From Acididesulfobacillus acetoxydans (GTDB taxonomy: Bacteria > Bacillota > Desulfitobacteriia > Desulfitobacteriales > Desulfitobacteriaceae), in assembly GCF_900016645.1 (NCBI RefSeq), contig NZ_CDGJ01000081.1: DNA of 64,000 bases; one strand, given 5' to 3'. Position 1 is the first letter of the stretch, and each line of letters begins with the position of its first letter. A model generated the notes under the pieces. It was given only the letters and a program-made list of their open reading frames with translations, made no database searches and was not told the DNA's origin. Below are positions 33,510-42,175 of this stretch, piece after piece. The position numbers were made by a program, and so were the translations under genes.

Positions 33510-34585
33510 ATAAGAGTTTCGGTTTGAAAGAAGCGGCCGCTTTAGCCCGCACGGAGATCCTTTCTCTAAAACCTTATGCCGGCAAACCCTATCTCCGTGC
33601 CGTTAAACTGGATGCCAATGAAAATCCTTTCCCTTGGCCGGAAGGTATGCGGGAAGAACTCCTGAGCGCGGAGCTATCCTTAAACCGTTATCCGGACGGA
33701 GAAGCTCAAGAGCTGAAGCGGGCTTTGGTCCGATACACCGGAGTCAGCGAGAGGGGAATTTTGCCTGGAAACGGCTCGGATGAACTTATTCAGTTGGTCT
33801 TTACGGTTTTTGGCGGAGAGGGGCGAGCGGTTGTGCTGCATCCGCCCACTTTCGTCATGTACGAGGCGGCTGCCCGGGTCACGGGCACCAAGGTGGAGGA
33901 GGTTCCCCTGCGGGACGGTTTGCATCTGGACGTGGAGGGAATTATCCAAGCTGCGGCAGCTCCCGCCGTTCATGTGATTATTCTCTGCAATCCCAACAAT
34001 CCCACCGGTTCCCGGTTTGCCGAGGAGGACATTCTGGAGATTGTTCGCGAATCGGGAAAAGTGGTTGTGGTCGACGAGGCTTACGCGGAATTTTCCGGTG
34101 CCAGCATGGTCGGTGCGATCTCCCGGTATCCGAACCTCCTCATCATGCGCACCTTTTCCAAGGCCTTTGGTTTGGCCGGCTTGCGCCTGGGTTACCTTTT
34201 GGGCCAGGACGGGATCATCGACCTGGTAAACCGGGCGCGCCAGCCTTTCAACGTCAATGCCTTTACCCAGAAAGCGGGTGTGATTGCCCTCCGTTACGAG
34301 GCGGAATACAGAAAGCAAGTTGCTATGATTCGGGAGGAAATAGGGAGAATCTACCGGGAATTAAATGAGATACCAGGAGTTCGGGTCTACCCGACAGCGG
34401 CCAATTTTGTCTTGTTTCAGTGCGCGGATACGGTACGGCTGGCGGAGGATTTGGCGTCGTACGGCTTTCAGGTACGCAATTTAGGGGATATTCCCGTGCT
34501 GGGCCCGAGTCTGCGCATGAGCAGCGGGCTGCCGGAAGAGAATAAACAGTTTCTGCGGGCTGTACGGGAAACGATGTCAAAGTGA
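33506..34585 (+). CDS. hisC: Histidinol-phosphate aminotransferase
   Basis: PLP aminotransferase (359 residues) converting imidazole-acetol phosphate to histidinol phosphate. ANENPFPWP-type N-terminus, CNPNNPTGS, VVDEAYAEF and the PLP lysine in TFSKAFGLAGLRLGY. ATG overlaps the hisD stop (ATGA). Confidence 0.95.
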   Translation: MNKSFGLKEAAALARTEILSLKPYAGKPYLRAVKLDANENPFPWPEGMREELLSAELSLNRYPDGEAQELKRALVRYTGVSERGILPGNGSDELIQLVFTVFGGEGRAVVLHPPTFVMYEAAARVTGTKVEEVPLRDGLHLDVEGIIQAAAAPAVHVIILCNPNNPTGSRFAEEDILEIVRESGKVVVVDEAYAEFSGASMVGAISRYPNLLIMRTFSKAFGLAGLRLGYLLGQDGIIDLVNRARQPFNVNAFTQKAGVIALRYEAEYRKQVAMIREEIGRIYRELNEIPGVRVYPTAANFVLFQCADTVRLAEDLASYGFQVRNLGDIPVLGPSLRMSSGLPEENKQFLRAVRETMSK

Positions 34586-34680
34586 GGGCCGGGTAATAGA
34601 TTTGTGACGGTTTTCCGCTCTGCGGCGCAGGTGGGGCGAAAGTGAAGGCCCGGGAATACCGGAAGAAAGGGCGGAAGAAC

Positions 34681-35598
34681 ATGAGCCGACGTATGACTGA
34701 GGATTTTTCTCAAACTCCCGGGAAGTTGGCGGAGGGTGATCCCGGGGGAGCCCTTGAGAAGATGCCGGCGGGAGATTCCGGGGAGGTGCCCGAAAGTGAA
34801 CTCGTTCAGCCTAAGCTGAACATCGAGTCTTCGGTGACGAAAGTCTCCAGCGGAGAGTTTCGCCGAAGCCGCCTATCCCAAAATGATGGAGAAGGTTCAG
34901 GAGAGGAGCTCGAAGGCGGTTCGGGAGAGGAGTTCGGGGCGGGACCCGGACGAGGCCGGGGAGGGAACCCGGGGGAGGACGACGAGGCCGGGGAGCCGCG
35001 AAAAGCGGCAGAAGTACGACGCCGGGTCAGCTTGGAGCGCCGGACGAAAGAGACATACATCAAGGTCAAACTGGATTTGGACGGCAGGGGTGAAGCCGAG
35101 GTGCGGACAGGGATTGGTTTTTTCGATCACATGTTGACGGCCTGGAGTCGTTTCGCCGGCATTGATTTGCAACTGGAGGCCGAGGGTGACCTTGAAGTGG
35201 ATCCCCACCACACGATCGAGGATTGCGGGATCGTCCTAGCGCAGGCGTTGAGGGCGGCATTGTCGGATAAGCGCGGGCTTGAACGCTTTGGCGAGGCACT
35301 CCTGCCCATGGACGAGAGCCTGGTGCAAGTGGCTCTGGACATTTCCAACCGCCCTTATCTTGTATGGGATGTCAATTGTCCCTCTGCCGCTGTGGGGGGA
35401 TTTCCGACGGAAATGGCGGAGGAATTCTTCCGCGCCTTGGTTCAAGCGGGCCTGACCCTGCACATCCGGCTTTTATCCGGAAAAAACAGCCATCATATTT
35501 TGGAGGCTGTTTTTAAAGGGGTAGGAAGGGTTCTCCGGCAGGCGGTGCGCAAGAGCTCGGAGGATGCCGGAGTTTTCTCGACCAAAGGGGTCCTTTAG
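34681..35598 (+). CDS. hisB: Imidazoleglycerol-phosphate dehydratase with a long low-complexity N-terminus
   Basis: Dehydrates imidazoleglycerol phosphate (Mn2+ enzyme). The catalytic domain begins only around residue 110 (RRVSLERRTKETYIKV) and has GFFDHML, DPHHTIEDCGI and SHHILEAVFKG, the metal-binding histidines, for a normal 195-residue HisB. The ATG at 34681 (GGGCGGAAG upstream) adds about 110 residues rich in Gly/Glu/Ser with repetition such as GSGEELEG/GSGEEFGA. Alternative starts closer to the domain lack good ribosome sites, so the extension is probably translated, though a start within it is possible. No HolPase fusion. Confidence 0.9.
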   Translation: MSRRMTEDFSQTPGKLAEGDPGGALEKMPAGDSGEVPESELVQPKLNIESSVTKVSSGEFRRSRLSQNDGEGSGEELEGGSGEEFGAGPGRGRGGNPGEDDEAGEPRKAAEVRRRVSLERRTKETYIKVKLDLDGRGEAEVRTGIGFFDHMLTAWSRFAGIDLQLEAEGDLEVDPHHTIEDCGIVLAQALRAALSDKRGLERFGEALLPMDESLVQVALDISNRPYLVWDVNCPSAAVGGFPTEMAEEFFRALVQAGLTLHIRLLSGKNSHHILEAVFKGVGRVLRQAVRKSSEDAGVFSTKGVL

Positions 35599-35614
35599 GG
35601 CCGGCCCGATAGCC

Positions 35615-35724
35615 GGTAAGGTTGGTGAAGTTGGTAAAGCTGGTAAGGTTAGCAAACCCGGTAAGGTTGATATAGCGGCAAGGTTCAAGGTTGATAAGGC
35701 TGGTAAGGTCGGTGAGGTTGGAGG
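35615..35724 (+). repeat. 9-bp degenerate tandem repeat (GGTAAGGTT type)
   Basis: About twelve units of 9 bp between hisB and hisH: GGTAAGGTT, GGTGAAGTT, GGTAAAGCT, GGTAAGGTT, then more divergent copies ending GGTAAGGTC, GGTGAGGTT. The array ends at the hisH ribosome site (GGAGGG, 35720-35725). If read in one frame it would give a Gly-Lys-Val/Gly-Glu-Val peptide, but no start precedes it convincingly. Confidence 0.75.
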
Positions 35725-35732
35725 GTGTCGTT

Positions 35733-36362
35733 ATGATTGGGATTATTGACTACGGGCGGGGAAATTTGCGCAGTGTGGAGAAAGCTCTGGCCGCGACCGG
35801 CTTTGAAGCGGAGATTCTTACTGACCCCGCCGCCCTGCCCAGGGTCGGGGGGCTGATCTTGCCCGGAGTCGGGGCTTTTGCGGACGCGATGGCTGCGCTC
35901 CGGCAATTGGGCTGGGTCGAACCCCTGGTGAATTATGCCCGCTCGGGAGCCCCTTTCTTGGGGATTTGCTTAGGGATGCAGGTGCTTTTTGAGCTCGGAG
36001 AGGAACACGGGGCACACGAAGGTTTGGGTCTGTTGCCGGGACGGGTGGTGAAGTTCCCGCCGGGGCGCAAGATACCGCACATGGGCTGGAATACGGTGCA
36101 CTGGGAACGGGACAATAACTTGGTTCAAGGAATCCCGGCGGAGTCATGGTTTTATTTCGTTCATTCCTTTTACGTTTCGACGCCGGACGAATCGGTGGTC
36201 GTGGGCCGCTCTGAATACGGAGTTGCTTTCCCGGCGCTGGTGGGGCGCGGCAACATCTGGGGAACCCAATTCCATCCGGAGAAGTCCAGCCGCTGGGGGC
36301 TGAAGATATTGGAGAATTTCGGCAGGAGAGTGGAAAAAAGTGTTCATCTTTCCGGCAATTGA
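35733..36362 (+). CDS. hisH: Imidazole glycerol phosphate synthase glutaminase subunit
   Basis: Class I glutamine amidotransferase feeding ammonia to HisF. The ATG at 35733 is chosen because GGAGGG lies 7 bases upstream and MIGIIDYGRGNLRSV is the family start; 209 residues. Catalytic Cys in FLGICLGMQ and His/Glu in TQFHPEKS. Overlaps hisA by 23 bases. Confidence 0.95.
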   Translation: MIGIIDYGRGNLRSVEKALAATGFEAEILTDPAALPRVGGLILPGVGAFADAMAALRQLGWVEPLVNYARSGAPFLGICLGMQVLFELGEEHGAHEGLGLLPGRVVKFPPGRKIPHMGWNTVHWERDNNLVQGIPAESWFYFVHSFYVSTPDESVVVGRSEYGVAFPALVGRGNIWGTQFHPEKSSRWGLKILENFGRRVEKSVHLSGN

Positions 36363-37071
36363 TCTTAAAGAGGGTAAGGTTGTCAGGCTTCTGCAGGGAC
36401 GAATGGAAGCGGCGACGATTTATGACGAGCACCCGGCAGAGGTGGCTGAGGAATTTGCCCGGCAGGGGGCCACGCATCTGCATGTGGTCGATCTCGACGG
36501 CGCGTTCGCCGGCGAGCCGGTGAACGATGCGGCAATTCGGGAAATTGTCCGGGCGGTCCCCCTGCAAGTACAAGTGGGCGGGGGAATTCGCAGCTTAGCC
36601 CGGATTGGGGAACTCGTGGAGCTGGGGGTGAAACGGGTGATTCTGGGTACGGCGGCGGTCACGGATCGCGGCCTGGTCGAGGAAGCCGTACGTCGGTATG
36701 GGGAAAGCATCCTGGTCGGGATCGATGCCAGGGAGGGGCGGGTCGCGGTCAAGGGCTGGGCGGAAAACACCGCTGTTCAGGCTGTGCAATTAGGGCTGGA
36801 CATGAAAAGCCTGGGTGTGAAGCGAATCGTCTTTACCGATATTTCCCGGGACGGAATGCTCCAAGGTCCTAACATTAGGAACACGGTACAGTTGGCCCAA
36901 ACGACGGGCTTAAGAGTCATCGCCTCGGGGGGCATATCCCGGCTGGAAGATTTACGGTGCCTGGCTCAAGAAGAGGCCAGGGGAGCGGGGATCGAAGGAG
37001 CGATTATCGGCAAAGCTCTTTATGCGGGAAATTTCACCTTGAGAGAGGCTTTGGAGGCACTGAGGGTTTAA
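36340..37071 (+). CDS. hisA: Phosphoribosylformimino-5-aminoimidazole carboxamide ribotide isomerase
   Basis: Amadori isomerase of histidine synthesis, (beta/alpha)8 barrel, 243 residues. GTG start inside hisH. Catalytic Asp in FPAIDLKEGKVVRL and second Asp in FTDISRDGMLQGPN; the half-barrel phosphate sites are present. No sign of the dual TrpF/PriA substitution pattern. Confidence 0.95.
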   Translation: MFIFPAIDLKEGKVVRLLQGRMEAATIYDEHPAEVAEEFARQGATHLHVVDLDGAFAGEPVNDAAIREIVRAVPLQVQVGGGIRSLARIGELVELGVKRVILGTAAVTDRGLVEEAVRRYGESILVGIDAREGRVAVKGWAENTAVQAVQLGLDMKSLGVKRIVFTDISRDGMLQGPNIRNTVQLAQTTGLRVIASGGISRLEDLRCLAQEEARGAGIEGAIIGKALYAGNFTLREALEALRV

Positions 37072-37130
37072 GACCGGGCCCGCCCCGAAAAGGCGAGACT
37101 TCAGATGCGAGAGGCTGCCCGCTGGGCCCC

Positions 37131-37250
37131 GGGGATATAAACTAAACTGCGGGGACGCAAACCAGATCCTGGGGACGCAAACCAGATTCTGGGGACGCAA
37201 ACCAGATACTGGGGATGCAAACAAAACCGCGGGGGCCGCGGGGAGAAACG
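37131..37250 (+). repeat. 20-bp tandem repeat between hisA and hisF
   Basis: Unit GGGGACGCAAACCAGATNCT. Units start exactly every 20 bases: 37131 (diverged), 37151, 37171, 37191 (the last three nearly identical, differing in one or two bases), 37211 (GGGGATGCAAACAAAACCGC) and 37231 (strongly diverged). There are no spacers, so it is not a CRISPR array. Confidence 0.85.
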
Positions 37251-37352
37251 GGAGTGCGGCGGCTATGCGGGTCTGGCCACTCAGGAGTACCGAGGAGGCC
37301 GGTACGCCGTAACAAGCGCGGGGGGTTGCACGGAATGGGGGGGATTTGAACC

Positions 37353-38129
37353 ATGCTAAGCAAGAGAATTATTCCGTGTCTGGACGTTCACGGAGGGCGG
37401 GTTGTGAAAGGGACGAACTTTGTTCACTTGCGCGATGCCGGGGACCCCGTTGAACTGGCCGCTTTTTATGACAGGGAAGGTGCGGATGAACTGGTCTTTC
37501 TGGATATTTCGGCTTCCCATGAAGGGAGGAAAACGATGATAAACATGGTGAGGCGCACGGCGGAAGAAGTATTTATCCCTTTTACCCTAGGAGGGGGGTT
37601 GCGCAGCCTGGAAGATGTGCGCGAGGTCTTGCGGGCCGGAGCGGACAAGGTTTCGCTTAATACCGCCGCGGTGCAGAACCCGCACCTGATCGAAGAAGGT
37701 GCGCTGGCTTTCGGAAGCCAGTGCATGGTCGTGGCGATTGATGCCCGCCAAACTCGGCCCGGCCGCTGGGAGGTCTATATTCACGGCGGGCGTACGCCCA
37801 CGGGCAAAGACGCCTTGAACTGGGCTCGGGAAGCGGAGAGCCTGGGAGCCGGAGAAATCCTTTTGACTTCGATGGATCGGGACGGCACTAAGGCCGGATA
37901 TGATTTGGAATTGACGCGCGCGGTAAGTGAAGCTGTTTCCCTGCCGGTAATCGCGAGCGGCGGGGTCGGGAATCTGGAGCATTTGGCGCAGGGGCTGACA
38001 GAGGGTGAAGCCGACGCTGTGTTGGCGGCTTCGATTTTCCACTACAGGGAATTTAGCATTGCCCAGGCCAAGGATTTCTTGGCGGCGAAGGGTATCCCGG
38101 TGCGGCGGCTGACAGCGTCCGAAAGGTAA
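37353..38129 (+). CDS. hisF: Imidazole glycerol phosphate synthase cyclase subunit
   Basis: Cyclase partner of HisH, 258 residues, (beta/alpha)8 barrel. Catalytic Asp in [14 protein letters not shown] and in [16 protein letters not shown] start after GGGGGGATTTG. Separated from hisA by 281 bases that carry the 20-bp repeat array. Confidence 0.95.
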   Translation: MLSKRIIPCLDVHGGRVVKGTNFVHLRDAGDPVELAAFYDREGADELVFLDISASHEGRKTMINMVRRTAEEVFIPFTLGGGLRSLEDVREVLRAGADKVSLNTAAVQNPHLIEEGALAFGSQCMVVAIDARQTRPGRWEVYIHGGRTPTGKDALNWAREAESLGAGEILLTSMDRDGTKAGYDLELTRAVSEAVSLPVIASGGVGNLEHLAQGLTEGEADAVLAASIFHYREFSIAQAKDFLAAKGIPVRRLTASER

Positions 38130-38315
38130 GAGCGAATCCCGGCCGGAAGGTGCACTTTTCACTACGCAAGCGGCTTAGTGAAGCTTGCGGGCAGCTGCGA
38201 ATTAGAAAACCGTTTTTACCCCAGCTCCGTGGGGCCCGCGGCTTTAGCCAGGCTTTAGCCGTGCGAGGATGTCAGTATTTTAGTTGTCCGCAGCAGCGGC
38301 GAAATGGAGGTTAGC

Positions 38316-39002
38316 GTGGAAAAAGATCAAGCGAACACACAGCTCAACCGACTTCAGGTTCCGGCGGGAATACGTTGGAACGCGGACGGGCTTATCCCGG
38401 CTGTTGTGCAGGATGTGGAAACCCGGGAAGTTTTGATGCTGGCTTACATGAATGAAACAGCGCTCAGACTCACCCTGGAGGAGGGGCGTGCCTGGTACTA
38501 CAGCAGAAGCAGGCAAACTTTATGGCGAAAGGGAGAAACGTCCGGACACACGCAAAAGATCCTCGACCTGCGCTTTGACTGCGACCAGGACGCTCTCCTC
38601 CTGACGGTCGAGCAAAGCGGCATGGCCTGCCACGAAAATTACTTTTCCTGTTTTCACTACAGGACGGAGACCGCTGGGTTTGCCAAGGTCGGGCAGCCGG
38701 AGAGAAGGCCCGAACCTGACCTGGGTAAAGTGCTCCGGGATTTGGCGGAGGTTATCCGGTCGCGCCGCGAGCAAAGGCCGGAGGGAGCCTACACGACGTA
38801 CCTTTTCAACCAGGGTCTTGACAAGATCCTGAAGAAGGTTGGGGAAGAAAGCGCCGAGGTGATCATTGCCGCCAAGAATCAGGCTCCGGCCGAGATCCGC
38901 TACGAAGTGAGCGATCTACTTTATCACCTGCTGGTGATGCTGGAAGAACGGGGTGTCGCACTTGAGGAAGTCGCCTGCGAATTGAGGCAGCGCAGGAAGT
39001 GA
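38316..39002 (+). CDS. hisI: Bifunctional phosphoribosyl-AMP cyclohydrolase / phosphoribosyl-ATP pyrophosphatase
   Basis: Two histidine-synthesis steps in one protein of 228 residues. HisI domain about 20-120: RQTLWRKGETSGH, FDCDQDALLL and GMACHENYFSCF carry the metal-binding Cys/Asp/His. The HisE helical domain follows, from about 130 (KKVGEESAEVIIAAKN). The GTG at 38316 is preferred because GGAGGT lies 4 bases upstream; an ATG at 38304 is in frame. Last his gene here; no histidinol-phosphatase gene was found in the window. Confidence 0.93.
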   Translation: MEKDQANTQLNRLQVPAGIRWNADGLIPAVVQDVETREVLMLAYMNETALRLTLEEGRAWYYSRSRQTLWRKGETSGHTQKILDLRFDCDQDALLLTVEQSGMACHENYFSCFHYRTETAGFAKVGQPERRPEPDLGKVLRDLAEVIRSRREQRPEGAYTTYLFNQGLDKILKKVGEESAEVIIAAKNQAPAEIRYEVSDLLYHLLVMLEERGVALEEVACELRQRRK

Positions 39003-39804
39003 AGCACTCTCCATACCCCATCAACACGGTAAGGACGGAGCTTGATCATCCGAAAACGGTAAGGTCTCAGTTGGCTCAATCGGCGATTCGCAGAGTCGCG
39101 TCCACTTACCAAGGAGAGTGGACAAAAATAAAACAAAACGCCGAGCATCGCGAACTTGGGTACACCAAGAAATATTACCACGGTTTGGAGAAAGCTCCCG
39201 AATTCAAATCGCGCACGACTGAAATGGTCTACGGCAGGGATTATTCGTTCGGCAAGAACCAAACGGCCGCGGTCAATACATTGGAAGGCCAAGTTCGCGT
39301 TGCTTATGAGGGGTGGACTCCTCACGTTGAGCGCTTGCGTTCGGGCGAGTGGAAAATTGGCACTGCCAAGCTCTGGTATGATAAAAGACGCAAGGCGTTA
39401 TATCTGATCGTCCCGATCACACGTGAGCAAAGCGTTGACTTAAACGATATGACTCAAGTGCAGGGTGTTGATGTCGGTATGCGCTCGATAAGTCATCGCT
39501 GTACGGAGGGTACGCTACCCGCCAGGATGCCCATTATACAAGCCAAGCATGCCCCCGTTGCGAGCATACGAGCAAGAACAACCGGCCGGGAAAGGGACTG
39601 CTCTTCACCTGCGAAGCTTGCGGTTATACGCTGCATGCTGACTTGGTAGGCGGACGTAATGTAAGGCTTAGAACGTTGGTCGCCCGGCAGGACCGGACGA
39701 TTACGGGGCGCGTTTCAACCGTCCCTGATGTGGATTCCAATGATACTGGGCCGGACCCGGTGGAGGAAAGCCGCAATCCTCTGACTTTAGTCAGGGGTAG
39801 TTGA
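38999..39804 (+). pseudogene. IS200/IS605-type TnpB, internally deleted relic
   Basis: First part (about 39040-39490) reads like TnpB: LAQSAIRRVASTY, then AKLWYDKRRKALYLIVPI and the first RuvC Asp in GVDVGMR. It then breaks; another frame resumes (about 39510-39804) with the C-terminal zinc finger SQACPRCEHTSKNN..FTCEACGY and HADLVGGRNVRLRT. The middle with the catalytic Glu is lost, so it cannot be an active nuclease. No tnpA is present. It overlaps the hisI stop, so it decayed right against the his operon. Confidence 0.8.
39778..39797 (+). ncRNA. IS605-type right-end hairpin (omega-RNA scaffold remnant)
   Basis: CCTCTGACT..AGTCAGGGG lies at the extreme 3' end of the tnpB relic, inside its last codons. 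This is the position and form of the right-end hairpin of IS200/IS605 elements, which also forms the end of the TnpB guide-RNA scaffold. Guide sequence would begin a few bases downstream. With TnpB broken it is a fossil unless used by a TnpB elsewhere. Confidence 0.5.
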
Positions 39805-39997
39805 AGAGCGGTAATATTGTGATCTATACCCTATTATGGGTGGGCGGGCAGTGCAGGCTGCTCGCCCTAGTGCCATTTATGCGGCCTTGACCGCGGGTAT
39901 CCCCTCGGTCGCAGGACCCCGTCGACCCAAAAGCGCCGGAAAGCGCAAGGATAGACGCGGGATTTTGACGTTTTTCTGCTCTCGGCTGAAACATATG

Positions 39998-40026
39998 TTC
40001 CAAAAAGGTCCACAATGTGGTAAAAT
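39998..40026 (+). promoter_or_regulatory. Promoter candidate for the topoisomerase genes
   Basis: TTCCAA (39998-40003) and TAAAAT (40021-40026), spacing 17, about 100 bases before the B-subunit start. The 320-base gap 39805-40125 holds nothing else recognised. Confidence 0.4.
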
Positions 40027-40125
40027 AAAGAAACGGCTGGATCCGGCTAAACCCCATGGGGCCCGTGACCTGAAAGTCAGCACGGGGCCGGTCGTCCGGA
40101 AGCCGGGGAAGGGGGCAAGGCGGTC

Positions 40126-42027
40126 TTGGCAGGATATAATGCGGAAGACATTCAAATCCTGGACGGGTTGGAAGCGGTGCGAAAACGCCCGGGTATGTAC
40201 ATAGGGGCCACAAATTCCCGGGGATTGCACCATCTGGCCTGGGAAATCATTGACAATGCAATCGATGAAGTGGAGTCAGGGCATTGTAGCCGGATTCGGG
40301 TGACGCTAAACCCGGATAACTCACTGACGGTGGAGGACAACGGCCGCGGCATTCCCGTGGACATCCATCCCAAAATGGGGATCCCGGCCGCCAGGGTGGC
40401 TTACGAGGTTCTGCATGCCGGAGGCAAGTTCGGCGGGGAATCCTATAAAGTCTCCGGTGGGTTGCACGGGGTAGGCGCCAGTGTCGTCAATGCTTTATCA
40501 GAATTCTTGCTGCTTGAGATAAAACGGGAGGGCAAGCGTTTCCGGCTCGAGTATGCCGACGGGGGGAAACTTGTCTCCGAGCTCAAAGTCGTCGAGCACA
40601 GGGTGAAGGGGACTGGGACCAAGGTGACTTTCCGGCCGGACTGGGCAATTTTTAAAGAACAGGTTTTAAAAGCGGAAATTCTGCAAAGCCGGCTGCAGGA
40701 GTTGGCGTATCTCAATGCCGGCTTAGTGATCGATTTTCTCGATAGGCGTGGGGGAGAACGTGCCGAGAGTTACTGCGCTCGGACCGGGTTGGTAGGGTTT
40801 GTCGATCAGATCAGTGCGGAGGGGGGTAATGAACCTCTGCATAAACGGCCGATCTATTTTCGGGGAGAAAAGGACGGCGTTCAGGCTGAATGTGCCATCC
40901 AGTATAATGATGCGGATACGGAAACATTTTATTCGTTCTGCAACAATATCGCCACCGTAGAGGGGGGGACGCATGAAAGCGGGTTGAGGACCGCCTTGAC
41001 CCGGGTTTTTAATAATTACGGCAAAAAAGCGGGCCTGCTGAAAAACAAGGATGAGAGTTTAATCGGAGACGATTTGCGTGACGGGCTGGTTTGCGTACTC
41101 TCAGTCAAAGTACGGGAACCGCAGTTTGAAGGGCAAACCAAGACTAGGCTTTCAAATACGGAAGTGGAAGGCATTGTCCAGTCTCTGGCCAACGAGGGTT
41201 TGAACGGTTTTTTTGAGCAGTACCCCAATGTAGCCAAAGAAGTCATCAGCAAGTCCTGGCGCACGGCCCAGGTTCGCATCGCCTCCAAACGGGCCAAAGA
41301 GCTCAAACGCATGAAAAAGGACGCGGAGGCAAAAGCCCTGGGAGGGAAACTGGCGGCCTGCTCCGAAAAAGACAAGTTAAAAAATGAACTCTTTCTGGTC
41401 GAGGGGGATTCGGCCGGGGGTTCGGCCAAGTCCGGCCGCGACCGCCGTTTTCAGGCGATTCTCCCCCTTCGGGGCAAGGTCATCAATACTTTCCGCGCGA
41501 AGCTGGACAAGGTGCTGGAAAATGAAGAAATACGCTCGATGATTACGGCCATCGGCGCGGGGTTGGGGAAGGAATTTGATTTGGAGAAATGCAATTATGC
41601 CCGGGTTTGCATCATGACGGATTCCGACCTGGACGGAGCCCATATCCGCACCCTCCTCCTGACTTTCTTCTATCGCTATATGCGCCCGCTCATTTTAGAC
41701 AACCGCATCTATATTGCCCAGTCCCCTTTATACAAGGTGCAAAAGGGCAGCGGCGTTCGTTATGCCTACGATGATTCTGAGCTGAAAGAAGCGCTCAAGC
41801 ACCTGGGCCGTAAAGCCCAGGTGCAGAGGTATAAAGGCTTAGGGGAGATGAACCCCGAGCAGTTGTGGGAAACCACGCTGAATCCGGCTAACCGTAAAAT
41901 GATTCAAGTGACGATTGACGATGCGGTGGCTGCCGAGAGAAAACTCAATATCTGCATGGGTCCGGCAGTGGAACCTCGGCGGGAATTTCTCATGGAGCAT
42001 ATTGTCTTCACGCAAGAGGATATCTGA
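40126..42027 (+). CDS. gyrB: Type IIA topoisomerase B subunit (GyrB/ParE)
   Basis: ATPase and TOPRIM subunit of gyrase or topoisomerase IV, 633 residues; TTG start after AAGGCGG. GHKL ATPase: IIDNAIDE, EDNGRGIP, GGLHGVGASVVNAL. TOPRIM: LVEGDSAGGSAKSGRDRR and MTDSDLDGAH. The sequence around IRSMITAIGAG is gyrase-like, but KVINTFRAK resembles ParE. The gene pair sits with pcrA/ligA rather than with dnaA/recF, so it may be the cell's second type IIA enzyme. Followed by the A subunit after a 148-base repeat-bearing spacer. Confidence 0.88.
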   Translation: MAGYNAEDIQILDGLEAVRKRPGMYIGATNSRGLHHLAWEIIDNAIDEVESGHCSRIRVTLNPDNSLTVEDNGRGIPVDIHPKMGIPAARVAYEVLHAGGKFGGESYKVSGGLHGVGASVVNALSEFLLLEIKREGKRFRLEYADGGKLVSELKVVEHRVKGTGTKVTFRPDWAIFKEQVLKAEILQSRLQELAYLNAGLVIDFLDRRGGERAESYCARTGLVGFVDQISAEGGNEPLHKRPIYFRGEKDGVQAECAIQYNDADTETFYSFCNNIATVEGGTHESGLRTALTRVFNNYGKKAGLLKNKDESLIGDDLRDGLVCVLSVKVREPQFEGQTKTRLSNTEVEGIVQSLANEGLNGFFEQYPNVAKEVISKSWRTAQVRIASKRAKELKRMKKDAEAKALGGKLAACSEKDKLKNELFLVEGDSAGGSAKSGRDRRFQAILPLRGKVINTFRAKLDKVLENEEIRSMITAIGAGLGKEFDLEKCNYARVCIMTDSDLDGAHIRTLLLTFFYRYMRPLILDNRIYIAQSPLYKVQKGSGVRYAYDDSELKEALKHLGRKAQVQRYKGLGEMNPEQLWETTLNPANRKMIQVTIDDAVAAERKLNICMGPAVEPRREFLMEHIVFTQEDI

Positions 42028-42035
42028 AAAAGACC

Positions 42036-42118
42036 AAGCCGGAGGGGGCGAACGAAGCCGGAGGGCGGCCCAAGCCGGAGGACGAATGGAGCCGGAAGGC
42101 GGCCCAAGTCGGAGCGGG
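42036..42118 (+). repeat. Degenerate 16-19-bp repeats (AAGCCGGAGG type)
   Basis: (A)AGCCGGA(G/A)G-type cores begin at 42036, 42055, 42072, 42090 and 42106 (AAGTCGGAG), with intervening GCGGCCC or GCGAACG/ACGAATG. It fills the spacer between the two topoisomerase genes. Confidence 0.65.
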
Positions 42119-42175
42119 ATTGCCGGGACCCCCGGCCGGGGTGAGTGAGTCGTCCCGCGCAAACGGAGGAAAAAC

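Noticed and set aside
34897..35211. Minus-strand frame over the hisB extension
   Set aside because: Antisense shadow of the Gly/Glu-rich repeat; no start signal.
35818..36573. Minus-strand open frame of about 251 codons over hisH/hisA
   Set aside because: Pro/Arg/Ser-rich text typical of a GC-rich antisense frame; both plus-strand genes are unambiguous.
37131..37250. Possible CRISPR array
   Set aside because: Repeat units are contiguous with no unique spacers and no cas genes are present.
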